From assembly GCA_005885555.1 (NCBI GenBank), contig VAWN01000036.1, forward strand, positions 1-64,000: DNA of 64,000 nt. Reading direction: 5' to 3'. The first letter of the stretch is position 1; each line of letters begins with the position of its first letter. Of this stretch, positions 30,839 to 38,900 are shown piece by piece. A program made the position numbers and the translations under genes. This DNA comes from Actinomycetota bacterium (lineage in GTDB: Bacteria; Actinomycetota; Actinomycetes; Mycobacteriales; Micromonosporaceae). The notes beneath the pieces were generated by a model, which had not been told where the DNA came from, made no database searches, and saw only the letters and a list, made by a program, of their open reading frames with translations.

Positions 30839-32335
30839 TCAGCCGACCGCGAACAGGTGGTACCGGAACGGGCCGACCGACACGAACAGTCCCGGAGCCG
30901 CCAGCTCCGTGCCGTCGCGGTCGTACCCCTCGTGCCGCAGCAGGTCGGTGAGGCACACCGGGTGGCCGGGCAGGTCCGGCCAGTCCAGCGGGATGCGGCC
31001 CTGCGCCGGTTGCCCGGACAGGTTGACCACGACGACGTGCCGGGAACCGCCCTCGCCGCCGGTCCACGACCAGGCGAGCAGGTTGCGGCAGGACTGGTTG
31101 TCCGGCCAGCCGTCGACGTCGAGCAGCCGCCACGCCCCGTGCCGTACCCGTTGCTGCGCAACGGTTGCGAGCAGCCCGCGGTACCAGTCGGCGAGCTCCT
31201 TGTCCGGCGGCTCGTCCGGCCGGCGGTCGAGGAACACCGGCGGCCGCACCTGCCGCCCCTCGAACTGCCCTTCGTGCCAGAGCGTGGCGCCGGGCAGCGT
31301 CGCCACCGCCACGGCGGCGGCCCGTTGCGCGTCCGGGGCCAGCCGGCTGGCGATGCGCGGCTCGTCGTGGTTCTCCAGGAACCGCAGCAGCCGCGACTGG
31401 TACCCCGGATCCGCGCGCAGATGGTCGCGGACCCCGGCCGGGTCGCCGCCGACGATCCGGTCGTAGAGCCGCTTGTCGTAGCAGTAGTCGAAGCCGTCGC
31501 GCTGCAGGTCCCACTCCATGTCCCAGTACGCCTCGGCGACCATCACGGTGTCGGGGTACCGCGCGCGCAGCGGCGCCATGACGGCGGGCCAGAACTCCTC
31601 GGCCGGCTGCGGTCCGGCCCGGTCGTGCCAGGTCCGGTCGAAGACGCCGTTGGTCAGCAGCATCGCCATGTCGCACCGGATACCGTCGCACTGCGCGGCG
31701 ATGTCGGTCAGCGTCGCGGCGGTGGCTTCCCGCATCTGCGGCGCGAAAGCGTTGAGCTGCACCACATCCGGCCACGGCGGGAAGTACGGGTCGCGGCCGT
31801 GCGCGAGGACGTGCCCGGCCGTGGCGATCCAGCCGCCCGGGTCGGCGCGCAGGTCCCCGTGGGTACCGTGGACGAACAGCTCCGGAAGCTCGGCCACCCA
31901 CGGGTGGTCCGGGGCGACGTGGTTGGGTACGTAGTCCAGCAGCAGCCGCACCCCGCGGCGGGCCAGCGCCGCGCGCGCCAGCGCCAGCGCCTGCGGCCCG
32001 CCGAACGCCGCGTCGGCGACGTAGCGCCGCACGCAGTACGGCGAGCCGACGACGTCCTCGGCGCGCAGGTCCGGCAGCGCGTCGCGGAACGACGCCTGCA
32101 GCTGCGGGTTGGCCCGCGCCAGCGCCAGCCCGACCGGGCTGCGTTCCCACACGCCCATCAGCCAGACCGCGTCGACGCCGGCCGGGGTGACCGCGTCCCA
32201 TTCCGGGTCGGGCACCTCGGCCAGCGTCAGCGGGCGGCCGGCCGGGCGGGACAGCTCGGCCAGCCAGACCGCGGTGTTCAGTTCGTACACGACCGGCTGC
32301 GCCGGCCAGCCGCCCAGGGCGTGGTCGCCGCTCAC
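30839..32335 (-). CDS. GH13-type alpha-amylase family enzyme
   Basis: The 498-residue protein has an alpha-amylase barrel: VYELNTAVWL at the start, LLLDYVPNH (region I), CDGIRCDMAM (region II, nucleophile Asp), VMVAEAYWD (region III, acid Glu) and RFLENHDEPR (region IV). A beta C-terminal domain ends GPFRYHLFAV. Substrate-defining loops are not diagnostic. GTG 32335 overlaps the stop of the GH63-like gene (GTGA), so the pair is co-translated and probably processes a stored alpha-glucan or a glucosylated osmolyte. It could be a transferase (trehalose or sucrose metabolism) rather than a hydrolase. Confidence 0.85.
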   Translation of the reverse strand: MSGDHALGGWPAQPVVYELNTAVWLAELSRPAGRPLTLAEVPDPEWDAVTPAGVDAVWLMGVWERSPVGLALARANPQLQASFRDALPDLRAEDVVGSPYCVRRYVADAAFGGPQALALARAALARRGVRLLLDYVPNHVAPDHPWVAELPELFVHGTHGDLRADPGGWIATAGHVLAHGRDPYFPPWPDVVQLNAFAPQMREATAATLTDIAAQCDGIRCDMAMLLTNGVFDRTWHDRAGPQPAEEFWPAVMAPLRARYPDTVMVAEAYWDMEWDLQRDGFDYCYDKRLYDRIVGGDPAGVRDHLRADPGYQSRLLRFLENHDEPRIASRLAPDAQRAAAVAVATLPGATLWHEGQFEGRQVRPPVFLDRRPDEPPDKELADWYRGLLATVAQQRVRHGAWRLLDVDGWPDNQSCRNLLAWSWTGGEGGSRHVVVVNLSGQPAQGRIPLDWPDLPGHPVCLTDLLRHEGYDRDGTELAAPGLFVSVGPFRYHLFAVG

Positions 32336-35064
32336 CGCTTGCCCGCCCGGCGCGGGGCCGCGTCGCGGCCGGGGTTCGGAGCCGCCTCGCGGCCGGGGTT
32401 CGGAGCCGCCTCGCGGCCGAGGTTCGCGATGCGCTCGGCGGCGACGCCGCGGAACAGCAACGGCAGCAGCCCGACGGTGCCGGTCCAGCCGGTCTGGTGG
32501 CTGGCCCCGATCCCGGCGCCGTTGTCGCCGTGGAAGTACTCGTAGAACAGGATCAGGTCGCGCCAGTGCGGGTCGTTGCGCAGGATCGGCTGTCCACCGT
32601 GTACCGGCCGGTGCCCGTCGGCGTCGGCGCGGAAGGTGCCGACGAGCCGGTCGCTGATTTCGCGGGCCACCTCGTAAAGGTTGCACCTGCGGCCGGATCC
32701 GGTCGGGCATTCCACGGTGAGCGTGTCGCCGAAGTACACGTGCAGGTTCAGCAACGCCCGGATGAGCATCAGGTTCATCGGCAACCAGACCGGCCCCCGC
32801 CAGTTGGAGTTGCCGCCGAACATGCCGCTGTCGGACTCGGCGGGCCGGTAGCTCACCGTGTACTCCTGGCCGCCCACCTTGATGACGTAAGGGTTGTCGG
32901 CATGCCACCGGGACACCGACCGGATGCCGTGCGGCCCGAGGAACTCGTCCTCGTCCAGCACCCGGGCGAGGATCCGGCGCATCCGCTTCTCGTCGAACAG
33001 CGCGAACAGCGCCGGGCCGGTGGCGGCCGGCTGCTGCCCGTGGCCCCACAGCGCCGCGGTGACGGCCGGGTGCCGGTCGAGGAACTCTGCCGCGCCGGCG
33101 ACGAACTCCGGGAACTCGGTGCGTACCGAGGCATCCACGACGGTCGCGGCGATCAGCGGCATCAGCCCGACGATGGAGCGTACCTTCAGCGGCGTCGAAC
33201 TGCCGTCCGGGCGGCGCAGCACGTCGTAGAAGAACCCGTCGTGCTCGTCCCACAGGCTGATGCCATCGGGGCCGACGTGGTTGGTGGCGGCCGCGATCCA
33301 GGCGAAGTTCTCCAGCAGCGACTGCGCCTGCTCCACGTACATCCGGTTCCCGTGGGCCAGCTCCAGCGCCATCCGTACCATGTTCTGGCTGTACAGCGCC
33401 ATCCACGCGGTACCGTCGGCCTGGTCGAGCCAGCCGCCGGTGGGCAGCGGTGCGCTGCGGTCGAACACGCCGATGTTGTCCAGCCCCAGGAAGCCTCCCT
33501 GGAAGATGTTGCGGTCGTCGGCGTCCTTGCGGTTGAGCCACCAGCCGAAGTTGCGCATCAGCTTCTGGAAGGCGTTCTCCAGGAACTCCCGGTCGCCGGT
33601 ACCGGTGCGGGCCTTCTCCAGCTCGTACACGAACAGCGTCGCCCAGGCGTGCACCGGCGGGTTGACGTCGCTGAAGTTCCACTCGTACGCGGGCAGCATC
33701 CCGTTGGGGTGCAGGTACCGCCGGTCCAGCAACAGTTCCAGCTGGTGCTTGGCGAACGCGGTGTCGAAGACCGAGAACGCGACCGCGTGGAACGCCAGGT
33801 CCCAGGCGGCGAACCAGGGGTACTCCCACTTGTCCGGCATCGAGATGATGTCCTCGGCGACGAGGTGCCGCCAGTCGTGGTTGCGCAGCCATTGTCCGCC
33901 GGCCAGCGGGTCGGCGCCGTGCTCGGCGAGCCAGCGTTCCACGTCGAGCGCGTAGTACTGCTTGGACCAGAGCATGCCGGCGAACGCCTGCCGGCAGATG
34001 TACCTGTCGTCCGGCGTCAGCGAGCCGGCGAGCACGTCGTCCCAGAACTCGTCGGCCTCCGCGGCGCGACGGCGGAACACCTCGTCGAAGTCGGCGAACG
34101 GGTCGGTCGGCGCGCCGTCGGTCAGCCGCAGCCGTATCGTCGCGCTGCCGCCGGCCGGTACCGTGAGGATGTGGTGCAGGGCCGCCTTGGTACCCATACC
34201 CGTCGGGTCGATCGCCGTCCAGTCACCGTGCACGACCGCGCGGTCGATGCCGTCCTTGACGTAGGGAGTGTCGTTCGGGGTACCGAACACCAGCTCGTTG
34301 TTGGTTTCGTTGCCGGTCACCAGTAGCGGCGCCACCCGGTCGGCGTACAGCAACCGGGTACCCAGCTCGGGGTGCTGCGCCCGGATGGTGTCCCGGTCGT
34401 TCGACTCCAGCATCGGCCGCTCGGTGCCGCCGGCCCACGACCACGTGTGCCGGAACCACAACGTCGGCAGTACGTGCAGCTCGGCGTCGTCCGGTCCGCG
34501 GTTGTGCACGGTGACCCGCATCAGCACGTCCTCCGGCGTAGCCTTGGCGTACTCCACCACGACGTCGAAGTACCGGCCCTCGTCGAAGATGCCGGTGTCG
34601 ATCAGCTCGTACTCCGGCTCCAGCCGCCCGCGGGCCTGGTTGGTGCGCACGAGATCGTCGTACGGGAACGGCGCCTGCGGGTACTTGTACAACATCTTCA
34701 GGTACGACGAGGTGGGGGTGGCGTCGAGGTGGAAGTACGCCTCCTTGACGTCCTCGCCGTGGTTGCCCTCGGAGTTGGTCAGGCCGAACAACCGTTCCTT
34801 CAGGAGCGCGTCGCGCCCGTTCCACAGGCACAGCGCCAGGCACAGCAACTGCTTGTCGTCGCTGATCCCGGCCAGGCCGTCCTCGCCCCACCGGTACGCC
34901 CGGGAGCGCGCCTGGTCGTGGGTGAACGCCGACCACGCGTCGCCGCTGCTGCTGTAGTCCTCGCGTACCGTGCCCCACTGCCGATCGCTGAGGTACGGCC
35001 CCCAGCGCCGCCATCCGATGCCGCGCCTGTCGGCGTCTTCCATCCGCTGCTGTTCCGCGTTCAT
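32332..35064 (-). CDS. GH63/MGH1-like glucosidase
   Basis: The 910-residue protein has a beta-sandwich N-terminal region (YLSDRQWGTVREDYSSSGDAW) and a large (alpha/alpha)6 barrel of the MGH1/GH63 type. Segments include WFRHTWSWAGG, NPPVHAWATLFVYELE, GFLGLDNIGVFDRS, DGTAWMALYSQNM, WRGPVWLPMNLML and FYEYFHGDNGAGIGASHQTGWTG, all typical of bacterial mannosylglycerate/glucosidase-type GH63 members. It is likely cytoplasmic, as no signal peptide is seen. The C-terminus ends in a short EAAPNPGR repeat. It begins the leftward pair with the GH13 gene, and an island-like palindrome lies 35 bp upstream. Confidence 0.85.
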   Translation of the reverse strand: MNAEQQRMEDADRRGIGWRRWGPYLSDRQWGTVREDYSSSGDAWSAFTHDQARSRAYRWGEDGLAGISDDKQLLCLALCLWNGRDALLKERLFGLTNSEGNHGEDVKEAYFHLDATPTSSYLKMLYKYPQAPFPYDDLVRTNQARGRLEPEYELIDTGIFDEGRYFDVVVEYAKATPEDVLMRVTVHNRGPDDAELHVLPTLWFRHTWSWAGGTERPMLESNDRDTIRAQHPELGTRLLYADRVAPLLVTGNETNNELVFGTPNDTPYVKDGIDRAVVHGDWTAIDPTGMGTKAALHHILTVPAGGSATIRLRLTDGAPTDPFADFDEVFRRRAAEADEFWDDVLAGSLTPDDRYICRQAFAGMLWSKQYYALDVERWLAEHGADPLAGGQWLRNHDWRHLVAEDIISMPDKWEYPWFAAWDLAFHAVAFSVFDTAFAKHQLELLLDRRYLHPNGMLPAYEWNFSDVNPPVHAWATLFVYELEKARTGTGDREFLENAFQKLMRNFGWWLNRKDADDRNIFQGGFLGLDNIGVFDRSAPLPTGGWLDQADGTAWMALYSQNMVRMALELAHGNRMYVEQAQSLLENFAWIAAATNHVGPDGISLWDEHDGFFYDVLRRPDGSSTPLKVRSIVGLMPLIAATVVDASVRTEFPEFVAGAAEFLDRHPAVTAALWGHGQQPAATGPALFALFDEKRMRRILARVLDEDEFLGPHGIRSVSRWHADNPYVIKVGGQEYTVSYRPAESDSGMFGGNSNWRGPVWLPMNLMLIRALLNLHVYFGDTLTVECPTGSGRRCNLYEVAREISDRLVGTFRADADGHRPVHGGQPILRNDPHWRDLILFYEYFHGDNGAGIGASHQTGWTGTVGLLPLLFRGVAAERIANLGREAAPNPGREAAPNPGRDAAPRRAGKR
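32363..32428 (-). repeat. 24-bp tandem repeat at the end of the GH63-like gene
   Basis: Two perfect 24-bp units followed by a partial third encode EAAPNPGR EAAPNPGR and part of a third unit in the last 30 residues of the glucosidase. The tail is outside the catalytic fold and probably variable between strains. Confidence 0.85.
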
Positions 35065-35099
35065 GGTTCCAGCCTCGCCGCGCGGGTGGCGCCGGTCCA

Positions 35100-35116
35100 T
35101 CCCCCCGTACGGATGA
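35100..35116. promoter_or_regulatory. Degenerate island palindrome before the GH63/GH13 pair
   Basis: TCCCCCCGTACGGATGA keeps a perfect right arm and four of six left-arm positions, and sits 35 bp before ATG 35064, the same spacing as the better copies. It is scored lower because the left arm is C-rich and could match by chance. Confidence 0.42.
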
Positions 35117-35137
35117 CTCGCGATGCGCCGTAAAAGG

Positions 35138-35620
35138 TCAGTGCAGCAAGCCTTTCAGCACAATCATCGCCACCCCGAACAAGCCGGCGATCGACGCGGA
35201 GAGCAGGCGTTCCCACGTCCTGAGATGGCCGGAGCGGCCGATCTCCCAGCCGTACAGGAACAGCAGCATCGTGCTGCACAGCAGGTCGGCCAGGATGGCG
35301 GTGTTCAGGCTGGCGCCGAGGATGCGGACGACGACGAGGACGGCCAGCGGCAGCAGGGAGGCGGTCACCATCTCCCAGCCGGTGGTCAGCTGCTCGCGCA
35401 CCTGGTGGGCGCTTGGCCGGTGGCCGTCGTGGATCCGTTGCGCCACAAGGCGGGCGTACCGCTCGGCACCCCAGTAGACTAGCAGGGTCACCAGTACCGC
35501 GGCCACGTCTGCCGCGGCCGTCGACGCGTGGACGGTCGCGATGACCGCCGCGCTCACGATGACGCCGTAGATGCCGGACGCCGTGGCCTCTTCCGTCGCG
35601 TGGGTCAGGCGCAGCAGCAT
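35138..35620 (-). CDS. Uncharacterised four- to five-helix membrane protein
   Basis: The 160-residue protein has helices around 18-35, 37-55, 87-108, 110-127 and 140-158, with a loop HDGHRPSAHQVREQL between the second and third. No catalytic motif is visible and no family was recognised. It follows the exporter gene by six bases on the same strand and is the last gene of the leftward unit starting at 37597. It might be an accessory of the exporter. Confidence 0.65.
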   Translation of the reverse strand: MLLRLTHATEEATASGIYGVIVSAAVIATVHASTAAADVAAVLVTLLVYWGAERYARLVAQRIHDGHRPSAHQVREQLTTGWEMVTASLLPLAVLVVVRILGASLNTAILADLLCSTMLLFLYGWEIGRSGHLRTWERLLSASIAGLFGVAMIVLKGLLH

Positions 35621-35626
35621 CGGGGG

Positions 35627-37069
35627 TCACCCCGGTTCGGTGGCGGTCTCGGCGGGTACCTTCGGGAGCAGCAGGGCCAGTACGAGCCCGATGAGCGCGA
35701 TCCCCACCAGGGTCGCCGCGGTCACCGCGAACGGCTTGCCGCCCGGATGCCCGGTGGCGATGAGGATCGAGCCGGCCAGTGCCGTACCGAGCGAGGAGCC
35801 CAGGTTCGACACGCTGCGCGACAGCCCGGAGATGTCGCCCTGGTCGGGGTCCGGGAAGCTGGACTGCACGACGTTGACCGACGAGGTGAGCATCGCGCCG
35901 ACGCCGACACCCATCAGGAACAGTCCGGGCAGGAACGTCAGCACGCTGGAGTCCTGCCGGACCAGCAGCAGGAGCAGCAGCATGCCCACGGTGGTGATGC
36001 CGAAGCCGACCTGGATCAGCCAGCGCTGGGAATGCCGCCGGGCGAACCGTTCCGCCGCGGCCGAGGAGGCCAGGATCCCGATGGTGGCCGGGGTGAGCAC
36101 CAGCCCGGTCTGGATGGCGTTGTACCCGCGCACCTGTTGCAGGAACACCGAGATGACGAAGAACGAGCCCTGCAAGATGAGCCACTGGATGGTCTGGGTA
36201 CCGAGGCCGAGGTTGGCCGTGCGGTTACGGAACAGCCGCAGCGGCAGCAGCGGTTCCCGGCCGTGGCGCTCGCGCGACCGGATGTGCCAGAAGAACCACG
36301 CGAGGATCACCGCGCCGACGCCGACGAACAGCCACATGGGGGAGATGCCGCCCTTGGGGATCAGCACCGTGCCGCCGATGGAGAAGTCCTCGCGGGAGCC
36401 GAACCAGCCGTAGGTGCTGGTCTGCAGGATGCCGAGTACCACGAAGAACAGGCCCAGCGCGGACAGCACCGCGCCGGTCACGTCGAACGCCGGTCGCGGG
36501 CCGGTGACCCCCGGATCGACGATCCGCCGGGAGAGCGCGATGATCGACGCCACGATCACGATCTGCAGCACGAACGACGCCCGCCAGCCGAGGGTACTGG
36601 TGATGACGCCGCCGATCAGCGGCCCGGCCGCCGCGCCCAGCCCGGCCGCCCCGCTGATGATGCCGAAGTTGCGCGCCCGCGACCGCACGTCGGTGAACGC
36701 GACGGTGACCAGGATGTAGATCGGCGGGATCAGCAGCGCCGAGCCGATGCCTTCGAGCAGCGAGTACCCGATGATCATCAGGCCGATACCCTGGGCCAGG
36801 GTGGCGAGCAGCGCGCCGATGCCGTACACGATGAGCCCGCAGATCTCGGTGACCTTGCTGCCGGGGATCATCAGCGCGGCCATGGTGAGCGTGAACAGCG
36901 TGATGGTGGTCTGCATCCCGGCCACCGTGGTACCGAGATCCGTGGCGATGGTGCTGATGGCCACGTTCATGTTCGTGGCCGCGTAGCTGGCGATGAACTG
37001 GGCCAGCGCCAGCGGCAGTATCATCGCCTGCGGCGAGATGGCGGTCCGTGCGGTTCTCGTACCGGTCAT
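35627..37069 (-). CDS. MFS transporter, DHA2 type (14 helices)
   Basis: The 480-residue protein has 14 predicted helices, begins with SPQAMILPLALAQFIASYAATNMNVAIS (N-x-x-x-x-I-A pattern of the DHA2 drug-proton antiporters), and has the antiporter motif C (GAAGLGAAAGPLIGGVITSTLGWRASF). The loop between helices 2 and 3 reads GSKVTEICGLIVYG, so the RKR-type part of motif A present in most MFS exporters seems to be missing, by about eight residues. That motif affects conformational switching, and the transporter may be impaired. The gene follows the histidine phosphatase gene by 12 bp. The substrate is unknown. Confidence 0.83.
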   Translation of the reverse strand: MTGTRTARTAISPQAMILPLALAQFIASYAATNMNVAISTIATDLGTTVAGMQTTITLFTLTMAALMIPGSKVTEICGLIVYGIGALLATLAQGIGLMIIGYSLLEGIGSALLIPPIYILVTVAFTDVRSRARNFGIISGAAGLGAAAGPLIGGVITSTLGWRASFVLQIVIVASIIALSRRIVDPGVTGPRPAFDVTGAVLSALGLFFVVLGILQTSTYGWFGSREDFSIGGTVLIPKGGISPMWLFVGVGAVILAWFFWHIRSRERHGREPLLPLRLFRNRTANLGLGTQTIQWLILQGSFFVISVFLQQVRGYNAIQTGLVLTPATIGILASSAAAERFARRHSQRWLIQVGFGITTVGMLLLLLLVRQDSSVLTFLPGLFLMGVGVGAMLTSSVNVVQSSFPDPDQGDISGLSRSVSNLGSSLGTALAGSILIATGHPGGKPFAVTAATLVGIALIGLVLALLLPKVPAETATEPG

Positions 37070-37081
37070 GGCTCGCGCCCC

Positions 37082-37597
37082 CTAGGCGATGCTCGGTTCA
37101 CGACGCTCGGGCGATCCGCGGTACCGCATGTCCGGGCGCAGGTACCGCACGCGCGGCAGGCCGGTCTCGCCGCCGTACAGCGCCCACGACGCCGCCATCG
37201 GCATGTGCGTGATCCCGTCGATGTACCGCAGCCCGGCGCAGGCGTACTGCGCGAACAGGGCCAGCAGGGTCTCCCGGTGGGTGCACACCAGCGTGCCGCG
37301 GGTGTCCGCCCGCCGCAGGTACCGGGCCAGCACCACCGGATCGCCGCCGATGCGTACCAGCGGGCTGGTCTCGACCTTCAGGCCCAGCGCGCGGGCCAGC
37401 GGGCCGACGGTCTGCAGGCACCGCGCCGCCGGGCTGGACAGCACCCGCCGGATCGGCAGGCCGCCGAGCCGGGCCACCAGCTGCTGTGCCTGTACCCGAC
37501 CCAGGTCGCTCAGCACCCGCCGCCCGTCCGGGCCGGTCCACGCCTGCCGGTCGCCGGCGTCGGCGTGCCGTAGCAGTAACCGCAGCGGTTCGGTCAT
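37082..37597 (-). CDS. Histidine phosphatase superfamily protein
   Basis: The 171-residue protein has the phosphoglycerate-mutase-like fold. The catalytic RH pair lies at 10-11 (LLLRHADAGDR), with SSPAARCLQT (second Arg), a conserved RADTRGTLVCTHRE (second His), and a C-terminal helix. The short form with LRHADA resembles SixA-type phosphohistidine phosphatases. It probably dephosphorylates a protein phosphohistidine or a small phosphometabolite in the cytoplasm. It heads the leftward unit with the exporter, and two palindromic sites lie in the divergent region upstream. Confidence 0.83.
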   Translation of the reverse strand: MTEPLRLLLRHADAGDRQAWTGPDGRRVLSDLGRVQAQQLVARLGGLPIRRVLSSPAARCLQTVGPLARALGLKVETSPLVRIGGDPVVLARYLRRADTRGTLVCTHRETLLALFAQYACAGLRYIDGITHMPMAASWALYGGETGLPRVRYLRPDMRYRGSPERREPSIA

Positions 37598-37662
37598 CGC
37601 GGTCTCCGTCCGGTCGTGGGGTTACGACCCCGCAAGCTAGCCCGGCGACCGGACGGCCGGCC

Positions 37663-37679
37663 TCATCCCGGGGAGAGGA
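37663..37679. promoter_or_regulatory. Degenerate island palindrome, 65 bp before the histidine phosphatase
   Basis: TCATCCCGGGGAGAGGA has a perfect left arm and a damaged right arm. It is 65 bp from ATG 37597, the long-distance class, and 20 bp from the next site (37700). Confidence 0.35.
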
Positions 37680-37699
37680 GTTGGCGGCCCCGATGCGGG

Positions 37700-37716
37700 T
37701 CATTCCCACCGGATGA
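37700..37716. promoter_or_regulatory. Island palindrome before the carboxylate-amine ligase gene
   Basis: TCATTCCCACCGGATGA matches 11 of 12 arm positions and lies 65 bp before ATG 37782. Together with the site at 37663 it occupies the divergent promoter region (37598-37781), which otherwise shows a GTTGAC-type hexamer near 37735 and a GGAGG ribosome site. Confidence 0.55.
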
Positions 37717-37781
37717 GGCACGGGTACCGCGGCCGTTGACAGGCTCGGCGGACAGGAGGCGGCGGGCCGAGGAGGCGCCTG

Positions 37782-38900
37782 ATGTTCACCGTAGGCGTCG
37801 AGGAGGAGTTCCTGCTGTTCGATCCCGGCGGACAGGTCGCCCCGGTGGCGGCCGAGGTGGTGCGCCGCGGCGAGGGGCGGGTCGAGCCGCGGTTCATGGC
37901 GTACCAGGTCGGCACGTCGACCCGCCCGTGCGCGCGCCTCGCCGAGCTGCGCGCCGAGCTGGTCCGGCAGCGCACGCTGGCCCGGGAGGCCGCGGAGCAG
38001 GCCGGCGCGCGGCTGGTGTCGGTCGGGCTGCCGCCGTTCCGGACCGGGCCGGCCCGGCAGGTGCGTGCCGACCGGCGCTGCCTGGAGCTGGCCCGGCGGT
38101 TTCCCGGCGCCGCCGACGCCGGAGGGGCCTGTGCCTGCCGGGTCCACGTCGCGATCCCCGATCCGCAGCTGCGCATCCAGGTGCTCGCCCGGATCCGCTC
38201 GTGGCTGGCCACCCTGCTGGTGCTGTCGGTGAACTCGCCGATCTGCGACGGCGTCGACACCGGCTGGCACAGCCACCGGTACCGCAGCCAGCTGCACTGG
38301 CCGACGTTCCGGCCACCGGCCGCGTGGACCCGCCCGGAGCGGTACGAGCAGGCGGTGCGCTCGCTGGTCAGGTGCGGGGCGGCGCTCGACCGGGCCGGGG
38401 TGTACCTGCTGGCCCGGCTGCCGGCGCGGTACCCGACGATCGAGGTGCGCGTCGCCGACGCCGCGCTGACCGTCGACGACGCGCTCCTGCTCGCCGCCTC
38501 GGTACGCGCGCTGGCGTGGGCGCTGGCCGACGACGCGCTGCGCGGCCGGCCGATCACGCCCGCCTCGCACGCCCGGATCCGGGCCGGTCTGCTGAGCGCG
38601 GCCCAGCACGGCGCGTACCCGCCCAACCAGCGTCGGCGCGACGGCGGGATGCCGTCGCTCACCGCGACGCACAGCCGGTTGCTGGCCAAGATCTGGCCGG
38701 CGCTGGAGGAGTTCGGCGACGTCGCCGAGGTCACCAGCGGGCTCATCCGGCTCAGCCGGCGCGGTACCGGCGCCGACCGGCAGCGCGCGATGTGGGCGCG
38801 CGCCGCGGATCCGGCCGGGTTCGTCGGGCTGCTCGCCGATGCCGTGGTACCGCAGCGGCAGCCCGCCTACACCGCCCGGCGCGACGGTCGCGTCGGATAG
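37782..38900 (+). CDS. Carboxylate-amine ligase, YbdK family (glutamate-cysteine ligase-like)
   Basis: The 372-residue protein begins with the family signature VGVEEEFLL, the conserved acidic strand of glutamate-cysteine ligase 2-type enzymes. It continues with LAELRAELVRQR, CACRVHVAIPD and a C-terminal region with PSLTATHSRLLAKIWPAL. YbdK enzymes show weak gamma-glutamylcysteine ligase activity. The usual E-x-x-T-P-V-C-x-x-L segment is QVGTSTRPCARL here, so one metal or substrate ligand may differ. ATG 37782 follows GGAGG. The last 34 bp overlap the convergent end of the MalT-like regulator gene. Confidence 0.82.
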   Translation: MFTVGVEEEFLLFDPGGQVAPVAAEVVRRGEGRVEPRFMAYQVGTSTRPCARLAELRAELVRQRTLAREAAEQAGARLVSVGLPPFRTGPARQVRADRRCLELARRFPGAADAGGACACRVHVAIPDPQLRIQVLARIRSWLATLLVLSVNSPICDGVDTGWHSHRYRSQLHWPTFRPPAAWTRPERYEQAVRSLVRCGAALDRAGVYLLARLPARYPTIEVRVADAALTVDDALLLAASVRALAWALADDALRGRPITPASHARIRAGLLSAAQHGAYPPNQRRRDGGMPSLTATHSRLLAKIWPALEEFGDVAEVTSGLIRLSRRGTGADRQRAMWARAADPAGFVGLLADAVVPQRQPAYTARRDGRVG

